Shown: positions 52,489-60,818 of the stretch, piece by piece | How the letters are laid out: each line of letters starts with the position of its first letter | Numbering within the stretch: position 1 is the first letter of the stretch | From: Micromonospora_G sp040676775 | GTDB taxonomy: Bacteria; Actinomycetota; Actinomycetes; Mycobacteriales; Micromonosporaceae | Length of the DNA stretch: 64,000 nucleotides | Assembly (NCBI RefSeq): GCF_040676775.1 | Contig: NZ_JBFAPP010000006.1 | Location: forward strand, 124,001 to 188,000 | Direction of reading: 5' to 3' | Translations under genes and position numbers: made by a program | The notes under the pieces: generated by a model | What the model saw: the letters and a program-made list of their open reading frames with translations, nothing else | Database searches by the model: none | What the model was told of the DNA's origin: nothing

Positions 52489-54273
52489 TCAGCCGCGCCA
52501 CCACTTCTGGTTGGCGTCACCACTGCACTGCCAGAGCTGCAACCGGGCACCGTTGGCGGTGTTCCAGTCCCGTACGTCGACACACTTGTCGGCCAGCTTG
52601 TTGACCAGGTCGTGGGCGCCGTTGAGGGTGAACCGCTGCGCTGGGCCGCCGTTGCAGACCGCGAGCTGGACGGTGGTGCCGTCGGCCGTCGAGGCCCATG
52701 CCGCGTCCATGCATTTGCCGAACGCCCGGACACTGCCGTCGCTCGCGAACGTCCACCGCTGGTTCGCCGAGCCGTTGCACGACCAGAGCCGCAGCGGTGT
52801 TCCGTCCGCCGAGCCAGGCGCGTCGATGCACTTGTCGACGTACCCGTGGATCGTGACGCCGGACGGTGCCGGCTTGGTCGTCGTCGGGTTGGCCTTGGGC
52901 GGGTCCGCCGGCGGCTTCGGCGCAGGTGGCGCTGCCGGGGGTGGCGCGGCCGCGACCGGTGGCGCCACCGGGGGTGCGGCCGGTGGTACGGCCGGTGGTA
53001 CGGCCGGGGGTGCCGCGGCTCCGGCCGGCGGTAGGGCCTGCGGCGGCGCGGATCCGACCGGTGGTGGCACCGCCGGGCTGCCGGGGTGCGGCAACGGGGC
53101 TCCGGCGGGCGGGCCGCCCAGCCGTGGATCGTGGGCGTAGTGGTCAGCGTAGGCGAGCACCATCGCGGTGTGTTCCCGCAGGCCCGGTGAGTCGGGCAGG
53201 CCGCCGGCCTGCTGGACCACGGCGCTGCCCCAGTGGTACGCGGCGAGCGCCATCGGGTACGGGTCCGGCCCGATCCCGGACAACTCGCGGGTGAGCACGC
53301 ACATCGCCTGACCGAGCGCCGGGATCGCCGTCTGGGGGTCCCACGGGGAGGCGGTCGGGGGCGCGTACCGGGCCCAGGTCTGCGGCAGGAACTGGGCGAT
53401 CCCCTGGCCGCCACCGGCGCTGAGCAGGTTCGGGTTGAAACCGGAGGACGCCATCAGTTGGCCCGCGACCCGGGCCGGGGTGACGGTGCCGCAGACCTGA
53501 CCGGCGGCCAGCACCAGCGGTAGATAGGCGTCCGGCACCGGGATCGGAGCGGTGCCCGCGGTGGGCACTGCCCCGACGGCGCGCGGGGTGGGGCTCGGGC
53601 TGCCGGAGGTGAGGTCCGGCTGCCGCTCGTACCAGGTCGCGTACGCGGCCACGGTGTCGACGTACCCGCGCGCCGCCGCCGGCACCCCGCCCGCCGTCCG
53701 TACCGCCGGCAACCCCGACCGGTACGCGGCCAGCGCCAGCCGCCACGGGTCCCCGTCGACACCGGTCCGGCGTACCTGTCCGACCAGGTCACACATGTGA
53801 TGGGCGAGGGCGAAGATGTTGGCGCCGATGTCCAGCCGGGGTGCCCGCGGCCACGGCGCCCAGGACTGCCAGGCGCTGTCGGTCAGTGCCGCGATGCCGG
53901 ACCCGCCCGAGGAGTTCGCACGCAGGTTCACCTCGAAGCCCGAGGCCGCCATCAACTGCGCCGCCACCTTCGCCGGGCTCAGCGCCGGGCAGGACAGGGC
54001 GGCGGCCGCGATCGTCGACACCTGCGCCACGGGAACCGGGCTGGCCGCACGACCGGCCTCCTGCGCGGTAGCGTCACCGAAACCGGAGCCGGCCGCCACC
54101 GCGCACACCCCGACCAGCCCCAGTACGGCGGTGATCGCCACCGCCCGGCGCAACCGCAGACCGAGCCGCAGGTGCCGTACGGGCAGCCGAAGCGTCCCGG
54201 TCCACCGACGGACGGCGGCCACGGCCCGGCCGCCGAGGCGTCGTACGGCTTCGCCACCAGCCGTTGCCCGCAC
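52489..54273 (-). CDS. Secreted transglycosylase-like protein with two SLT-like regions and a ricin-type lectin domain
   Basis: A 594-residue protein with a basic N-terminus and membrane/signal helix (about 40-65). Two lysozyme-like (SLT) regions follow (about 85-215 and 250-375; SGFNPNLLSAGGGQGIAQFLPQTW), then a Pro/Ala spacer and a C-terminal ricin-B lectin domain (QxW-type repeats, ANQRWTF, ANQKWW). The Glu that normally precedes SGF (ESGF) is replaced by Ser or Ala in both copies. I chose GTG 54273 because GGGAGG lies just upstream and because a sigma-type promoter covers the longer start at 54312. It is probably an envelope-modifying partner of the type VII system. Confidence 0.78.
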   Translation of the reverse strand: MRATAGGEAVRRLGGRAVAAVRRWTGTLRLPVRHLRLGLRLRRAVAITAVLGLVGVCAVAAGSGFGDATAQEAGRAASPVPVAQVSTIAAAALSCPALSPAKVAAQLMAASGFEVNLRANSSGGSGIAALTDSAWQSWAPWPRAPRLDIGANIFALAHHMCDLVGQVRRTGVDGDPWRLALAAYRSGLPAVRTAGGVPAAARGYVDTVAAYATWYERQPDLTSGSPSPTPRAVGAVPTAGTAPIPVPDAYLPLVLAAGQVCGTVTPARVAGQLMASSGFNPNLLSAGGGQGIAQFLPQTWARYAPPTASPWDPQTAIPALGQAMCVLTRELSGIGPDPYPMALAAYHWGSAVVQQAGGLPDSPGLREHTAMVLAYADHYAHDPRLGGPPAGAPLPHPGSPAVPPPVGSAPPQALPPAGAAAPPAVPPAVPPAAPPVAPPVAAAPPPAAPPAPKPPADPPKANPTTTKPAPSGVTIHGYVDKCIDAPGSADGTPLRLWSCNGSANQRWTFASDGSVRAFGKCMDAAWASTADGTTVQLAVCNGGPAQRFTLNGAHDLVNKLADKCVDVRDWNTANGARLQLWQCSGDANQKWWRG

Positions 54274-54308
54274 GGGCACCTCCCTCACCTCACCCGGACC
54301 CGCCCCCC

Positions 54309-54336
54309 ACAACGGCCCGGACCCGCCGCCGGTTCA
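54309..54336 (-). promoter_or_regulatory. SigL-like ECF promoter, site 6 (transglycosylase-like gene)
   Basis: Read on the minus strand: TGAACCG (54336-54330), 15-nt spacer, CGTTGT (54314-54309). It is about 35 bp upstream of the chosen start codon. The longer GTG start at 54312 would lie inside the -10 element. Confidence 0.6.
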
Positions 54337-54372
54337 CCGTTGCCGGGCTCCGGCTCAGCCGCCGCCGTGACG

Positions 54373-54500
54373 CGACGGACCGATCACGACTCAGGAGCCG
54401 GTGGCGACGGACCGATCACGACTCAGGAGCCGGTGGCGACGGACCGATCACGACTCAGGAGCCGGTGGCGACGGACCGTCAGCGGCTCAGGCGCCGGTAG
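54373..54500. repeat. 32-bp tandem repeat at the 3' end of the ABC permease gene
   Basis: Three perfect 32-bp units start at 54373, 54405 and 54437. A diverged fourth unit (54469-54500) covers the last codons and stop of the permease gene. The array lies between the convergently arranged exporter operon end and the promoter of the transglycosylase-like gene. Confidence 0.95.
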
Positions 54501-55342
54501 CGGCGGACCGCCAGCGGGGCGAAGACCGCGATGAGCAGCAGCGGCCAGGCGACGGCCAGCAGCACCGGATGCCGGGCGACGAACGAGTCCCCACCGAGGC
54601 CGGGATTGCCGAACAGCTCACGGGCCGCCGCGACCGTGGACGAGAGCGGGTTCCAGATCGAGATCGCGCCGAGCCAGTCCGGCATCAGCTCCGGTGCCAC
54701 GAAGACGTTGGAGAGTGCGGTGAGCGGGAAGGCCAGCGGGAACACGATCACCGACACGGTCTCCGGGTTGGGCACCACCAGGCCGAGGTAGATACCCAGC
54801 CAGGTGAGCGCGACCCGGAGCAGCAGGATGAGCGCCACCGCGAGCAGCGCGTCGGCCCACCCGTCGCGCCACTGCCAGCCGACCAGCAGCCCGCAGACGA
54901 CCAGGGTGGACATCTCCAGCAGGGCACGCAGCAGGTCGGCCACGCTCCGGCCGGTCAGCAGCGCGGACCGGCTCACCGGCATCGACCGGAACCGGTCCAC
55001 CACACCCTTGTTGACGTCGGTGGCGATGCCGGTGGCGGTCGCGCCGAGGCCGTACAGCATGGTCATCACGAAGACGCCGGGCAGCAGGAACTCCCGGTAG
55101 CCACCGCCGCCCGGTACCGCCATGCCGCTGCCGAAGACGTAGCCGAAGACCAGCACGAACATGATCGGGAGGGAGAAGTAGAGGATGAGTTCCTCCGGTG
55201 CCCGGACCACGTGCGTCATGTAGCGCCCGGTCATGGCGCGGGCGTCGGAGACCGCCCAGCGCAGTCGTGTCGCCGCGGTCGGTGCTGGCTCCGCGCCGGT
55301 CGCGACCGGTGCGCCGGTACGGGAGTCCACCATGGTGTTCAT
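54479..55342 (-). CDS. ABC-2 type exporter permease (DrrB-like)
   Basis: A 287-residue membrane protein with about six helices and the ABC-2 permease pattern of daunorubicin-resistance exporters (EFLLPGVFVMTMLYG; VVDRFRSMPVSRSALLTGR; NPLSSTVAAARELFGNP). It forms the membrane half of a drug or natural product exporter. The ATG overlaps the stop of the ATPase gene (ATGA), so the two are translationally coupled. The last codons lie in the 32-bp repeat array. Confidence 0.9.
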   Translation of the reverse strand: MNTMVDSRTGAPVATGAEPAPTAATRLRWAVSDARAMTGRYMTHVVRAPEELILYFSLPIMFVLVFGYVFGSGMAVPGGGGYREFLLPGVFVMTMLYGLGATATGIATDVNKGVVDRFRSMPVSRSALLTGRSVADLLRALLEMSTLVVCGLLVGWQWRDGWADALLAVALILLLRVALTWLGIYLGLVVPNPETVSVIVFPLAFPLTALSNVFVAPELMPDWLGAISIWNPLSSTVAAARELFGNPGLGGDSFVARHPVLLAVAWPLLLIAVFAPLAVRRYRRLSR

Positions 55343-56358
55343 CGCCGCTCAGCCTCGTTTCCGCTGGTGGAAGCCCTGGTCGAGGGGCCGGTGGAGCCGT
55401 CGGTCGCCGTGCTCCTGGAACCGCCGGTGAGGTGCAGGAACGCCTCGTCGAGCGTGGGTCGCCGTAGCCCGATGTCCTCGACCGAGATGCCCGCGTCGAC
55501 CAGTGCCCGCATCACCTCGGCGAGCGCGGCGACCCGGTCGGTCACCGGGGCGCTGAGCCGGCGGGTCTCCGGGTCGCGGTCCGGGGTCGTGGCGCAGACC
55601 CGCTCGACGATGCCGGCCGCGACGTCCAGCTCGGCCACGTCGTGCAGCACCACCTCGACCCGGTCACCGCCGATCTTCGACTTCAGCTCGTTCGGGGTGC
55701 CCTCGGCGACCACCCGACCGGAGTCGACCACGGAGATCCGGTCCGCCAACTGGTCCGCCTCCTCCAGGTACTGGGTCGTCAGCAGCACCGTCGTCCCGTC
55801 CCGGACCAGGTCCCGTACGGCGTCCCAGAGGCGGTTGCGGCTGCGCGGGTCCAGACCGGTGGTCGGCTCGTCGAGGAACAGCACCTCCGGTGTCCTGATC
55901 AGGCTGGCGGCGAGGTCGAGCCGGCGGCGCATCCCACCGGAGTATTCACCCGCCGACCGGCCGGCCGCGTCGGCGAGACCGAACTGTTCCAGCAACTCGT
56001 CGGCGCGACGGCGGGCCGCGCGCGGGGCGAGGTGGTGCAGCCGGCCGAACAGGGTCAGGTTCTGCCGCCCGCTGAGGATCTCGTCGATGGCGGCGTACTG
56101 CCCGGTGAGCCCGATCCGGCCCCGTACCCGCGCTGCCTGGCGGGTGACGTCGAGCCCGGCCACCTCCGCCCGGCCGGCGTCGAAGCTGAGCAGGGTGGCG
56201 AGGATCCGTACCGCCGTGGTCTTGCCGGCGCCGTTCGGCCCGAGCAGGCCGTACACCGTCCCGGCCGGCACGGCCAGGTCGAAGCCGTCGAGCGCCCAGT
56301 TGGGTCCGTACCGTTTGCGCAGCCCCTCGGTCAGGACCGCTGGTCGTGTGGTTGTCAT
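55339..56358 (-). CDS. ABC exporter ATPase (DrrA-like)
   Basis: A 339-residue nucleotide-binding protein. Walker A is GPNGAGKTT (residues 40-48), the signature is SGGMRRRLDLA, Walker B is VLFLDEPTTGLD and the switch region is VLLTTQYLEEAD. The extra C-terminal region of about 110 residues is typical of DrrA-type ATPases. The ATG at 56358 begins directly before the domain (TTTRPAVLTEGLRKRYG). The gene is followed by its permease partner and preceded, 88 bp away on the same strand, by a SARP-type regulator that may control it. Confidence 0.93.
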   Translation of the reverse strand: MTTTRPAVLTEGLRKRYGPNWALDGFDLAVPAGTVYGLLGPNGAGKTTAVRILATLLSFDAGRAEVAGLDVTRQAARVRGRIGLTGQYAAIDEILSGRQNLTLFGRLHHLAPRAARRRADELLEQFGLADAAGRSAGEYSGGMRRRLDLAASLIRTPEVLFLDEPTTGLDPRSRNRLWDAVRDLVRDGTTVLLTTQYLEEADQLADRISVVDSGRVVAEGTPNELKSKIGGDRVEVVLHDVAELDVAAGIVERVCATTPDRDPETRRLSAPVTDRVAALAEVMRALVDAGISVEDIGLRRPTLDEAFLHLTGGSRSTATDGSTGPSTRASTSGNEAERR

Positions 56359-56446
56359 GACCCGAGCCTGCGGCGCCGCGCTGACCGCGCACGCACCGGC
56401 GACTGACGGGCCCGCACCGGTCACTGACGGGGCCGCCGCAGGTGCG

Positions 56447-59400
56447 TCAGTGGCCGGCGAGCACCCGCAGCGCCTCGTCGCGGCCGAGTGCCGTACCCCG
56501 GACGAAGGCCGGTTCGTACGCGTCGTCGCCGAGCGCGGCTCTCGTACGGTCGGCGATCCGGGTGAGTTCGGCGGCCCCGGCGACCGTGACGTCGCGCAGC
56601 ACCCGGTCGACCGCGCCGAGCAGCAGCGCGGCCCGGGTCGGGTCGGTGCCGCCCAGGTCGAGCCGGACCAGGCCATCGACCGCCTCGCCCAGCGGCGGCA
56701 GGCTGTCGAGTACGAGCGTGCTGGTCAACGCCTGCGCGTAGAAATCGCGTGCCGCGCCGACACCGTCGGTCACCTCGGCTATCCGTCCGAGCATCACCAG
56801 CAGGTCCAACCGGGTGCCGGCGGCGGCGAACCAGCCCTGCGGGCACTCCGCCAGCGCGGCCTCGCACAGCTCGCGGGCCTGGTCGAGGTCACCGCGGCGA
56901 CGGGCGATCTCGCCGAGACCGAGCCGGGACGCGGCGGCGAGTTCGAGCGCCCCCGCCTGCCGGGCGAGCCGCCCGGCCCGGACAAAATCGGTGTGCGCGC
57001 CCACCAGGTCGTCGGCCTGGATCCGTACGTTGCCGCGGGTGCGCAGCAGATCCGAGATGTCCACGGTCGAACCGAGTTGTTCGGCCAGCGGCAGCGCCTC
57101 GGCCAGCGACACCAGGGACGACGCGTGATCGCCGCGCGCGGCGGTCAGTTCGGCCGTCGTGGCGAGCGCCAGCACGGTGCCCCACCGGTCACCGATCGCA
57201 CGCAGTCCCGCCAGCCCCCGCGCCAGTGCGGCCTCGGCCGGCTCGGCCTGTCCGCCGAACAGCCAGGTCAGGCCCAGGCCGATCGAAGTCAGCGCGCGTG
57301 CCCACGGGTCCGAGCCGAGCAGCCCGCCCTCGTCGATCATCGCGAGCATCGCCTCGGTGCTGTCCGCCGGTGGCCCGGACGCCATCGCGGACAGGAAGAG
57401 CAGGAAAGGCTGGCGCGGCGGCCGACCCAGGGTACGCAGCACCCACTCCGCCGCGTTCGTGCCGGTCGGCGGCTGTTGCCGGGTGAACCCGCCCAGCGCG
57501 GCGTTCAGCAGGCAGAGCGTGTGCTCCTCTTCGAGTCCCCGCGGTGGCTCGGGGCCGACCGTCCGGAGCACTTCCTCGGCCAGCACCGTGGCCTCGCCGC
57601 GCAGGCCCCGTACCCACCAGTAGAAGGACAGGGCCGCGACCAGCCGGAGCGCGGGGGCGGGATCGGCGGCACCGGTGGTACGGCGCAGCGCGGCGTGCAG
57701 GTTGTCCCGCTCGGCGTCCAGCCGCCGCAGCCAGTCCAACTGCTCCGACCGGCGCAGGTGCGGGTCGGCGGTTTCCGCGAGTTCCAGGAAGTAGGCCGCG
57801 TGTGCCCGGTGCAGCGGGTCGACCTCGCCGGCCTCGGCCAGCCGCTCGGCACCGTACGCGCGCACCGTGTCCAGCATCCGGTAGCGCCCGTCGTGCACCT
57901 CGACCAGGGACTTGTCGACCAGGCCGGCGAGCACCTCGACCACGTCGTGGCCGGGCAGCCCGCAGACGCCCTCGGCGGATCCGACGGTGGCGCCGCCGGT
58001 GAACACGGTCAGCCGGCGGGCCAGCACCCGTTCGGTCGGGTCGAGCAGGTCCCAGCTCCACTCGACCGCCGCGCGCAGCGTGCGGTGCCGTGGCAGGGCG
58101 GTGCGGCTGCCGCGCGACAGCAGCCGGAACCGGTCGTCGAGCCGGGCGGCGATGTCCGCCACCGGCAGGGTCCGCAGCCGGGCGGCGGCCAGCTCGATGG
58201 CCAGCGGCAGCCCGTCGAGGGTACGGCAGATGCGCAGTACGGCGTCGACGTCGGCGGTGCCGAGTTCGAAGTCGGGTGCCACGTCGACGGCCCGTTCGAC
58301 GAAGAGGCGTACGGCCGGGTAGTCGCGGGCGTCGGCCGGGGTGCTCCGCTGCGGTGGCAGCGCGAGCCCGGTGACCGGGCACAGCGCTTCGCCGGTGAGC
58401 CGCAGCGGCTCCCGGCTGGTGGTGAGGATCCGCAGCCGGGGGCAGGTGTGCAGCAGCCGGGCGGCGAGCCGGGCCGCCTCGGCGACGACGTGTTCGCAGT
58501 TGTCGAGCACCAGCAGCAGTGGTCGGTCGGCGAGCGCCGCGACCAGCCGTTCGGTGGTGACCTGCCGGTGCTCGGCCGGGGCCCGCAGTCCCGCGTCCCG
58601 CAGCCCGAGCGCGGTGAGTACGGCCTGCGCCACGTTCGTGCCGGGGCTCACCACGGCCAGTTCGACGAAGCAGACCTCGCCCTCCTGCCGGCCGGCGGCC
58701 TCGATCGCCAACCGGGTCTTGCCGGCGCCGCCGGGACCGGTGAGCGTGACCAGTCGGGCCTCGCCGAGCAGCTTCCCGACCCGGCGTAGTTCCTCTTCCC
58801 GCCCGACGAAGCTGGTGAGCTGGCTGGGCAGGCCCGGCCGGGCGGTCGGTGCCGGCGTCGGGTCCCGATCCGCCCGCAGCACCGACAGGTGCACCGCGGC
58901 CAGTTCGGCGGAGGGGTCGGCGCCGAGTTCGTCGGCGAGCGTACGGCGCGCGTCCTCGTACGCGGCCAGCGCCTCGGCGGTTCGGCCGGCGGTGTACAGC
59001 GCCCGCATCAGCAGCGCGCGCAGCCGTTCCCGCAGCGGGTACGCGGTGACCAGCTCGCGCAGTTCCCCGATCGGCGGCGCCCGGTCGGGGAGTCCGAGTT
59101 CGGCGTCGATCCGGTCCTCGACGGCGTCGAGCCGGAGTTCGTCCAGGCGGGCGGCGTGCGCCCGCCCGGCCGGGGTGTCGGCGATGTCGGCCAGCGGTGC
59201 GCCGCGCCAGAGGTCGAGTGCCTCCCGGAGCAGGGCGGCGGCGGTGGGCCGGTCGCCGGTGGTGAGTGCCCGGCGGCCGGCGGTGGCGAGCCGGCCGAAC
59301 CGGTGCGCGTCGACCTGTTCGGGGTCCACCGCGAGTCGGTAGCCGGTCTGGTGGAACTCGACCAGCGGGTGCGCCGGGTCCGGGCCGGGCAGGGCCTGGC

Positions 59401-59611
59401 GCAGCCGGGAGATCTGTGACTGGAGTGCGTTCGCGGCGCCGTGCGGCGGGGTTTCGCCGTAGAGGCCGTCGATGAGCCGTGGTACGGGCACCACCCGGCC
59501 CGCGTCCACCAGCAGCAGGGTGAGCAGCGCGCGCAGGCGGGTGCCGCCGACGGCGACCTGTTCCCCGTCGGCGCGCAGTACCCGGGTCGGGCCCAGGATG
59601 CCGTACCGCAT
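56447..59611 (-). CDS. SARP/AfsR-type regulator: OmpR-like DNA-binding, BTAD, NB-ARC ATPase and TPR
   Basis: A 1054-residue transcriptional regulator. An OmpR-like winged helix (about 1-90; MRYGILGPTRV; AANALQSQISRLRQAL) is followed by a bacterial activator domain (about 95-245), an NB-ARC/STAND ATPase (P-loop GPGGAGKTR, about 285; LLLVLDNCEHV) and a TPR-rich C-terminus (about 600-1050). Such proteins activate secondary-metabolite or export genes. It precedes the drrAB-like exporter on the same strand and is divergent from a methyltransferase gene. The ATG at 59611 gives the standard N-terminus; an ATG 9 bp upstream is equally possible. Confidence 0.92.
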   Translation of the reverse strand: MRYGILGPTRVLRADGEQVAVGGTRLRALLTLLLVDAGRVVPVPRLIDGLYGETPPHGAANALQSQISRLRQALPGPDPAHPLVEFHQTGYRLAVDPEQVDAHRFGRLATAGRRALTTGDRPTAAALLREALDLWRGAPLADIADTPAGRAHAARLDELRLDAVEDRIDAELGLPDRAPPIGELRELVTAYPLRERLRALLMRALYTAGRTAEALAAYEDARRTLADELGADPSAELAAVHLSVLRADRDPTPAPTARPGLPSQLTSFVGREEELRRVGKLLGEARLVTLTGPGGAGKTRLAIEAAGRQEGEVCFVELAVVSPGTNVAQAVLTALGLRDAGLRAPAEHRQVTTERLVAALADRPLLLVLDNCEHVVAEAARLAARLLHTCPRLRILTTSREPLRLTGEALCPVTGLALPPQRSTPADARDYPAVRLFVERAVDVAPDFELGTADVDAVLRICRTLDGLPLAIELAAARLRTLPVADIAARLDDRFRLLSRGSRTALPRHRTLRAAVEWSWDLLDPTERVLARRLTVFTGGATVGSAEGVCGLPGHDVVEVLAGLVDKSLVEVHDGRYRMLDTVRAYGAERLAEAGEVDPLHRAHAAYFLELAETADPHLRRSEQLDWLRRLDAERDNLHAALRRTTGAADPAPALRLVAALSFYWWVRGLRGEATVLAEEVLRTVGPEPPRGLEEEHTLCLLNAALGGFTRQQPPTGTNAAEWVLRTLGRPPRQPFLLFLSAMASGPPADSTEAMLAMIDEGGLLGSDPWARALTSIGLGLTWLFGGQAEPAEAALARGLAGLRAIGDRWGTVLALATTAELTAARGDHASSLVSLAEALPLAEQLGSTVDISDLLRTRGNVRIQADDLVGAHTDFVRAGRLARQAGALELAAASRLGLGEIARRRGDLDQARELCEAALAECPQGWFAAAGTRLDLLVMLGRIAEVTDGVGAARDFYAQALTSTLVLDSLPPLGEAVDGLVRLDLGGTDPTRAALLLGAVDRVLRDVTVAGAAELTRIADRTRAALGDDAYEPAFVRGTALGRDEALRVLAGH

Positions 59612-59706
59612 GGCACCCATTGTCGCCCACCGGGAAGACGCGGTGGTCTGGCCGGCTCCGGCGGTGGTCGCGGCGGTGCAGGTCAGGGGCGGTCGGTTGA
59701 TCGGAG

Positions 59707-59736
59707 TTGCCGGCAAACCCCCGCAACGTCTACTTT
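59707..59736 (+). promoter_or_regulatory. Candidate housekeeping promoter of the methyltransferase gene
   Basis: TTGCCG (59707-59712), 18-nt spacer, TACTTT (59731-59736), 41 bp upstream of the chosen start codon, in the 166-bp divergent region. No operator could be identified. Confidence 0.35.
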
Positions 59737-59777
59737 GCAGCGGTCTTCCGTCGGCCCCTGTGTGAGGAGTGCGGCCC

Positions 59778-60596
59778 GTGACCGAGACGTCTGGTTCCAC
59801 CGTCGAACCACCCAAGATCGATCCGAGCGTCTCCCATTCGGCCCGGATCTGGAACTTCTGGCTGGGCGGCAAGGACAATTTCGCGGTGGACCGGCAGATC
59901 GGGGAACAGTTCCAGGATCTGTTCCCGGATATCGTGCCGATCGCCCGGGGATCGCGGGAGTTCCTGTCCCGGGCGGTGACATATCTGGCCGGGCAGGTGG
60001 GCATCCGGCAGTTCCTGGACATCGGCACCGGGTTGCCGACCGTCGACAACACGCACGAGGTCGCCCAGCGGGTGGCGCCGCAGTCGCGGATCGTCTACGT
60101 CGACAACGATCCGATGGTGCTGTCGCACGCCCGCGCGTTGCTCGCCGGCACCCCACAGGGTGTGACCGAGTACGTGGACGCCAGCCTGCACGACCCGGAC
60201 CGCATCCTGGACGCGGCGCAGCGGGCGACCCTGGACTTCGACCAGCCGGTGGGGCTGATCCTGATGAACATCCTGGGCCACGTCCCGGACCTCGACGAGG
60301 CCCGGTCGATCGTGCGCCGGCTGATGGCCGCGCTGCCCGCCGGCAGCCATCTCGTGGTCGCCGACGGCACGAACGTGGTCGACGGTGCGGCATTCGAGGC
60401 CGCCATTGCGGTATGGAACGCGAGTGGCTCGTTGCCGTACCACCTGCGTACGCCGGACGAGATCGGCACGTATTTCGACGGATTGGAGTTGGTCGAACCG
60501 GGTGTGGTGTCGTGCCCGCTGTGGCGGCCCGATCCGACCGATCCGACACCCCGCCGCCCGGTCGACGAGTTCGGTGCGGTGGGTCGCAAGCCGTAG
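59778..60596 (+). CDS. SAM-dependent methyltransferase of the PF04672 (DUF574) type
   Basis: A 272-residue protein. Family hallmarks: SARIWNFWLGGKDNFAVDR near the N-terminus, the SAM-binding loop FLDIGTGLPT and the acidic strand end VYVDNDP. This group is expanded in actinomycetes; substrates are generally unknown. I chose the GTG at 59778 because GAGGAG lies 8 nt upstream; a GTG at 59769 overlaps that site. A small hairpin (60608-60614/60622-60628) follows the stop. Confidence 0.88.
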   Translation: MTETSGSTVEPPKIDPSVSHSARIWNFWLGGKDNFAVDRQIGEQFQDLFPDIVPIARGSREFLSRAVTYLAGQVGIRQFLDIGTGLPTVDNTHEVAQRVAPQSRIVYVDNDPMVLSHARALLAGTPQGVTEYVDASLHDPDRILDAAQRATLDFDQPVGLILMNILGHVPDLDEARSIVRRLMAALPAGSHLVVADGTNVVDGAAFEAAIAVWNASGSLPYHLRTPDEIGTYFDGLELVEPGVVSCPLWRPDPTDPTPRRPVDEFGAVGRKP

Positions 60597-60607
60597 CTTG
60601 CCGGGCA

Positions 60608-60628
60608 CGCCGCCGCAGGTGGGCGGCG
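60608..60628 (+). terminator. Weak hairpin after the methyltransferase gene
   Basis: A 7-bp perfect GC stem (CGCCGCC/GGCGGCG) with a 7-nt loop, 12 bp after the stop codon. It has no T run. Confidence 0.4.
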
Positions 60629-60685
60629 GGTCGGGCCGGCGCGTACGCGATCTTGGGCAGATGCCGCTGAATCGGGGACAAGTAT

Positions 60686-60718
60686 GTCAATATCTGACGT
60701 TCCTCGGCCGGTATTGAC
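60686..60718. promoter_or_regulatory. Inverted repeat GTCAATA-N19-TATTGAC upstream of the carboxypeptidase
   Basis: Seven-base arms at 60686-60692 and 60712-60718 in a locally AT-richer stretch, 101 bp before the carboxypeptidase start. It could be a regulator site or part of the promoter. The regulator is unknown. Confidence 0.35.
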
Positions 60719-60818
60719 GAAGATCCGTAAGGGGCAAAGACTGACGCCCGCACTTACGTGTGGCGCCGGGTCGAAGCCCGTACCCGGCCCGAACACGCTC
60801 GCTTTTGGAGGACCTCAG

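Noticed and set aside
54274..54312. Longer N-terminus of the transglycosylase-like protein from GTG 54312
   Set aside because: The codon lies in the -10 element of the predicted promoter, while a GGGAGG site supports the downstream start.
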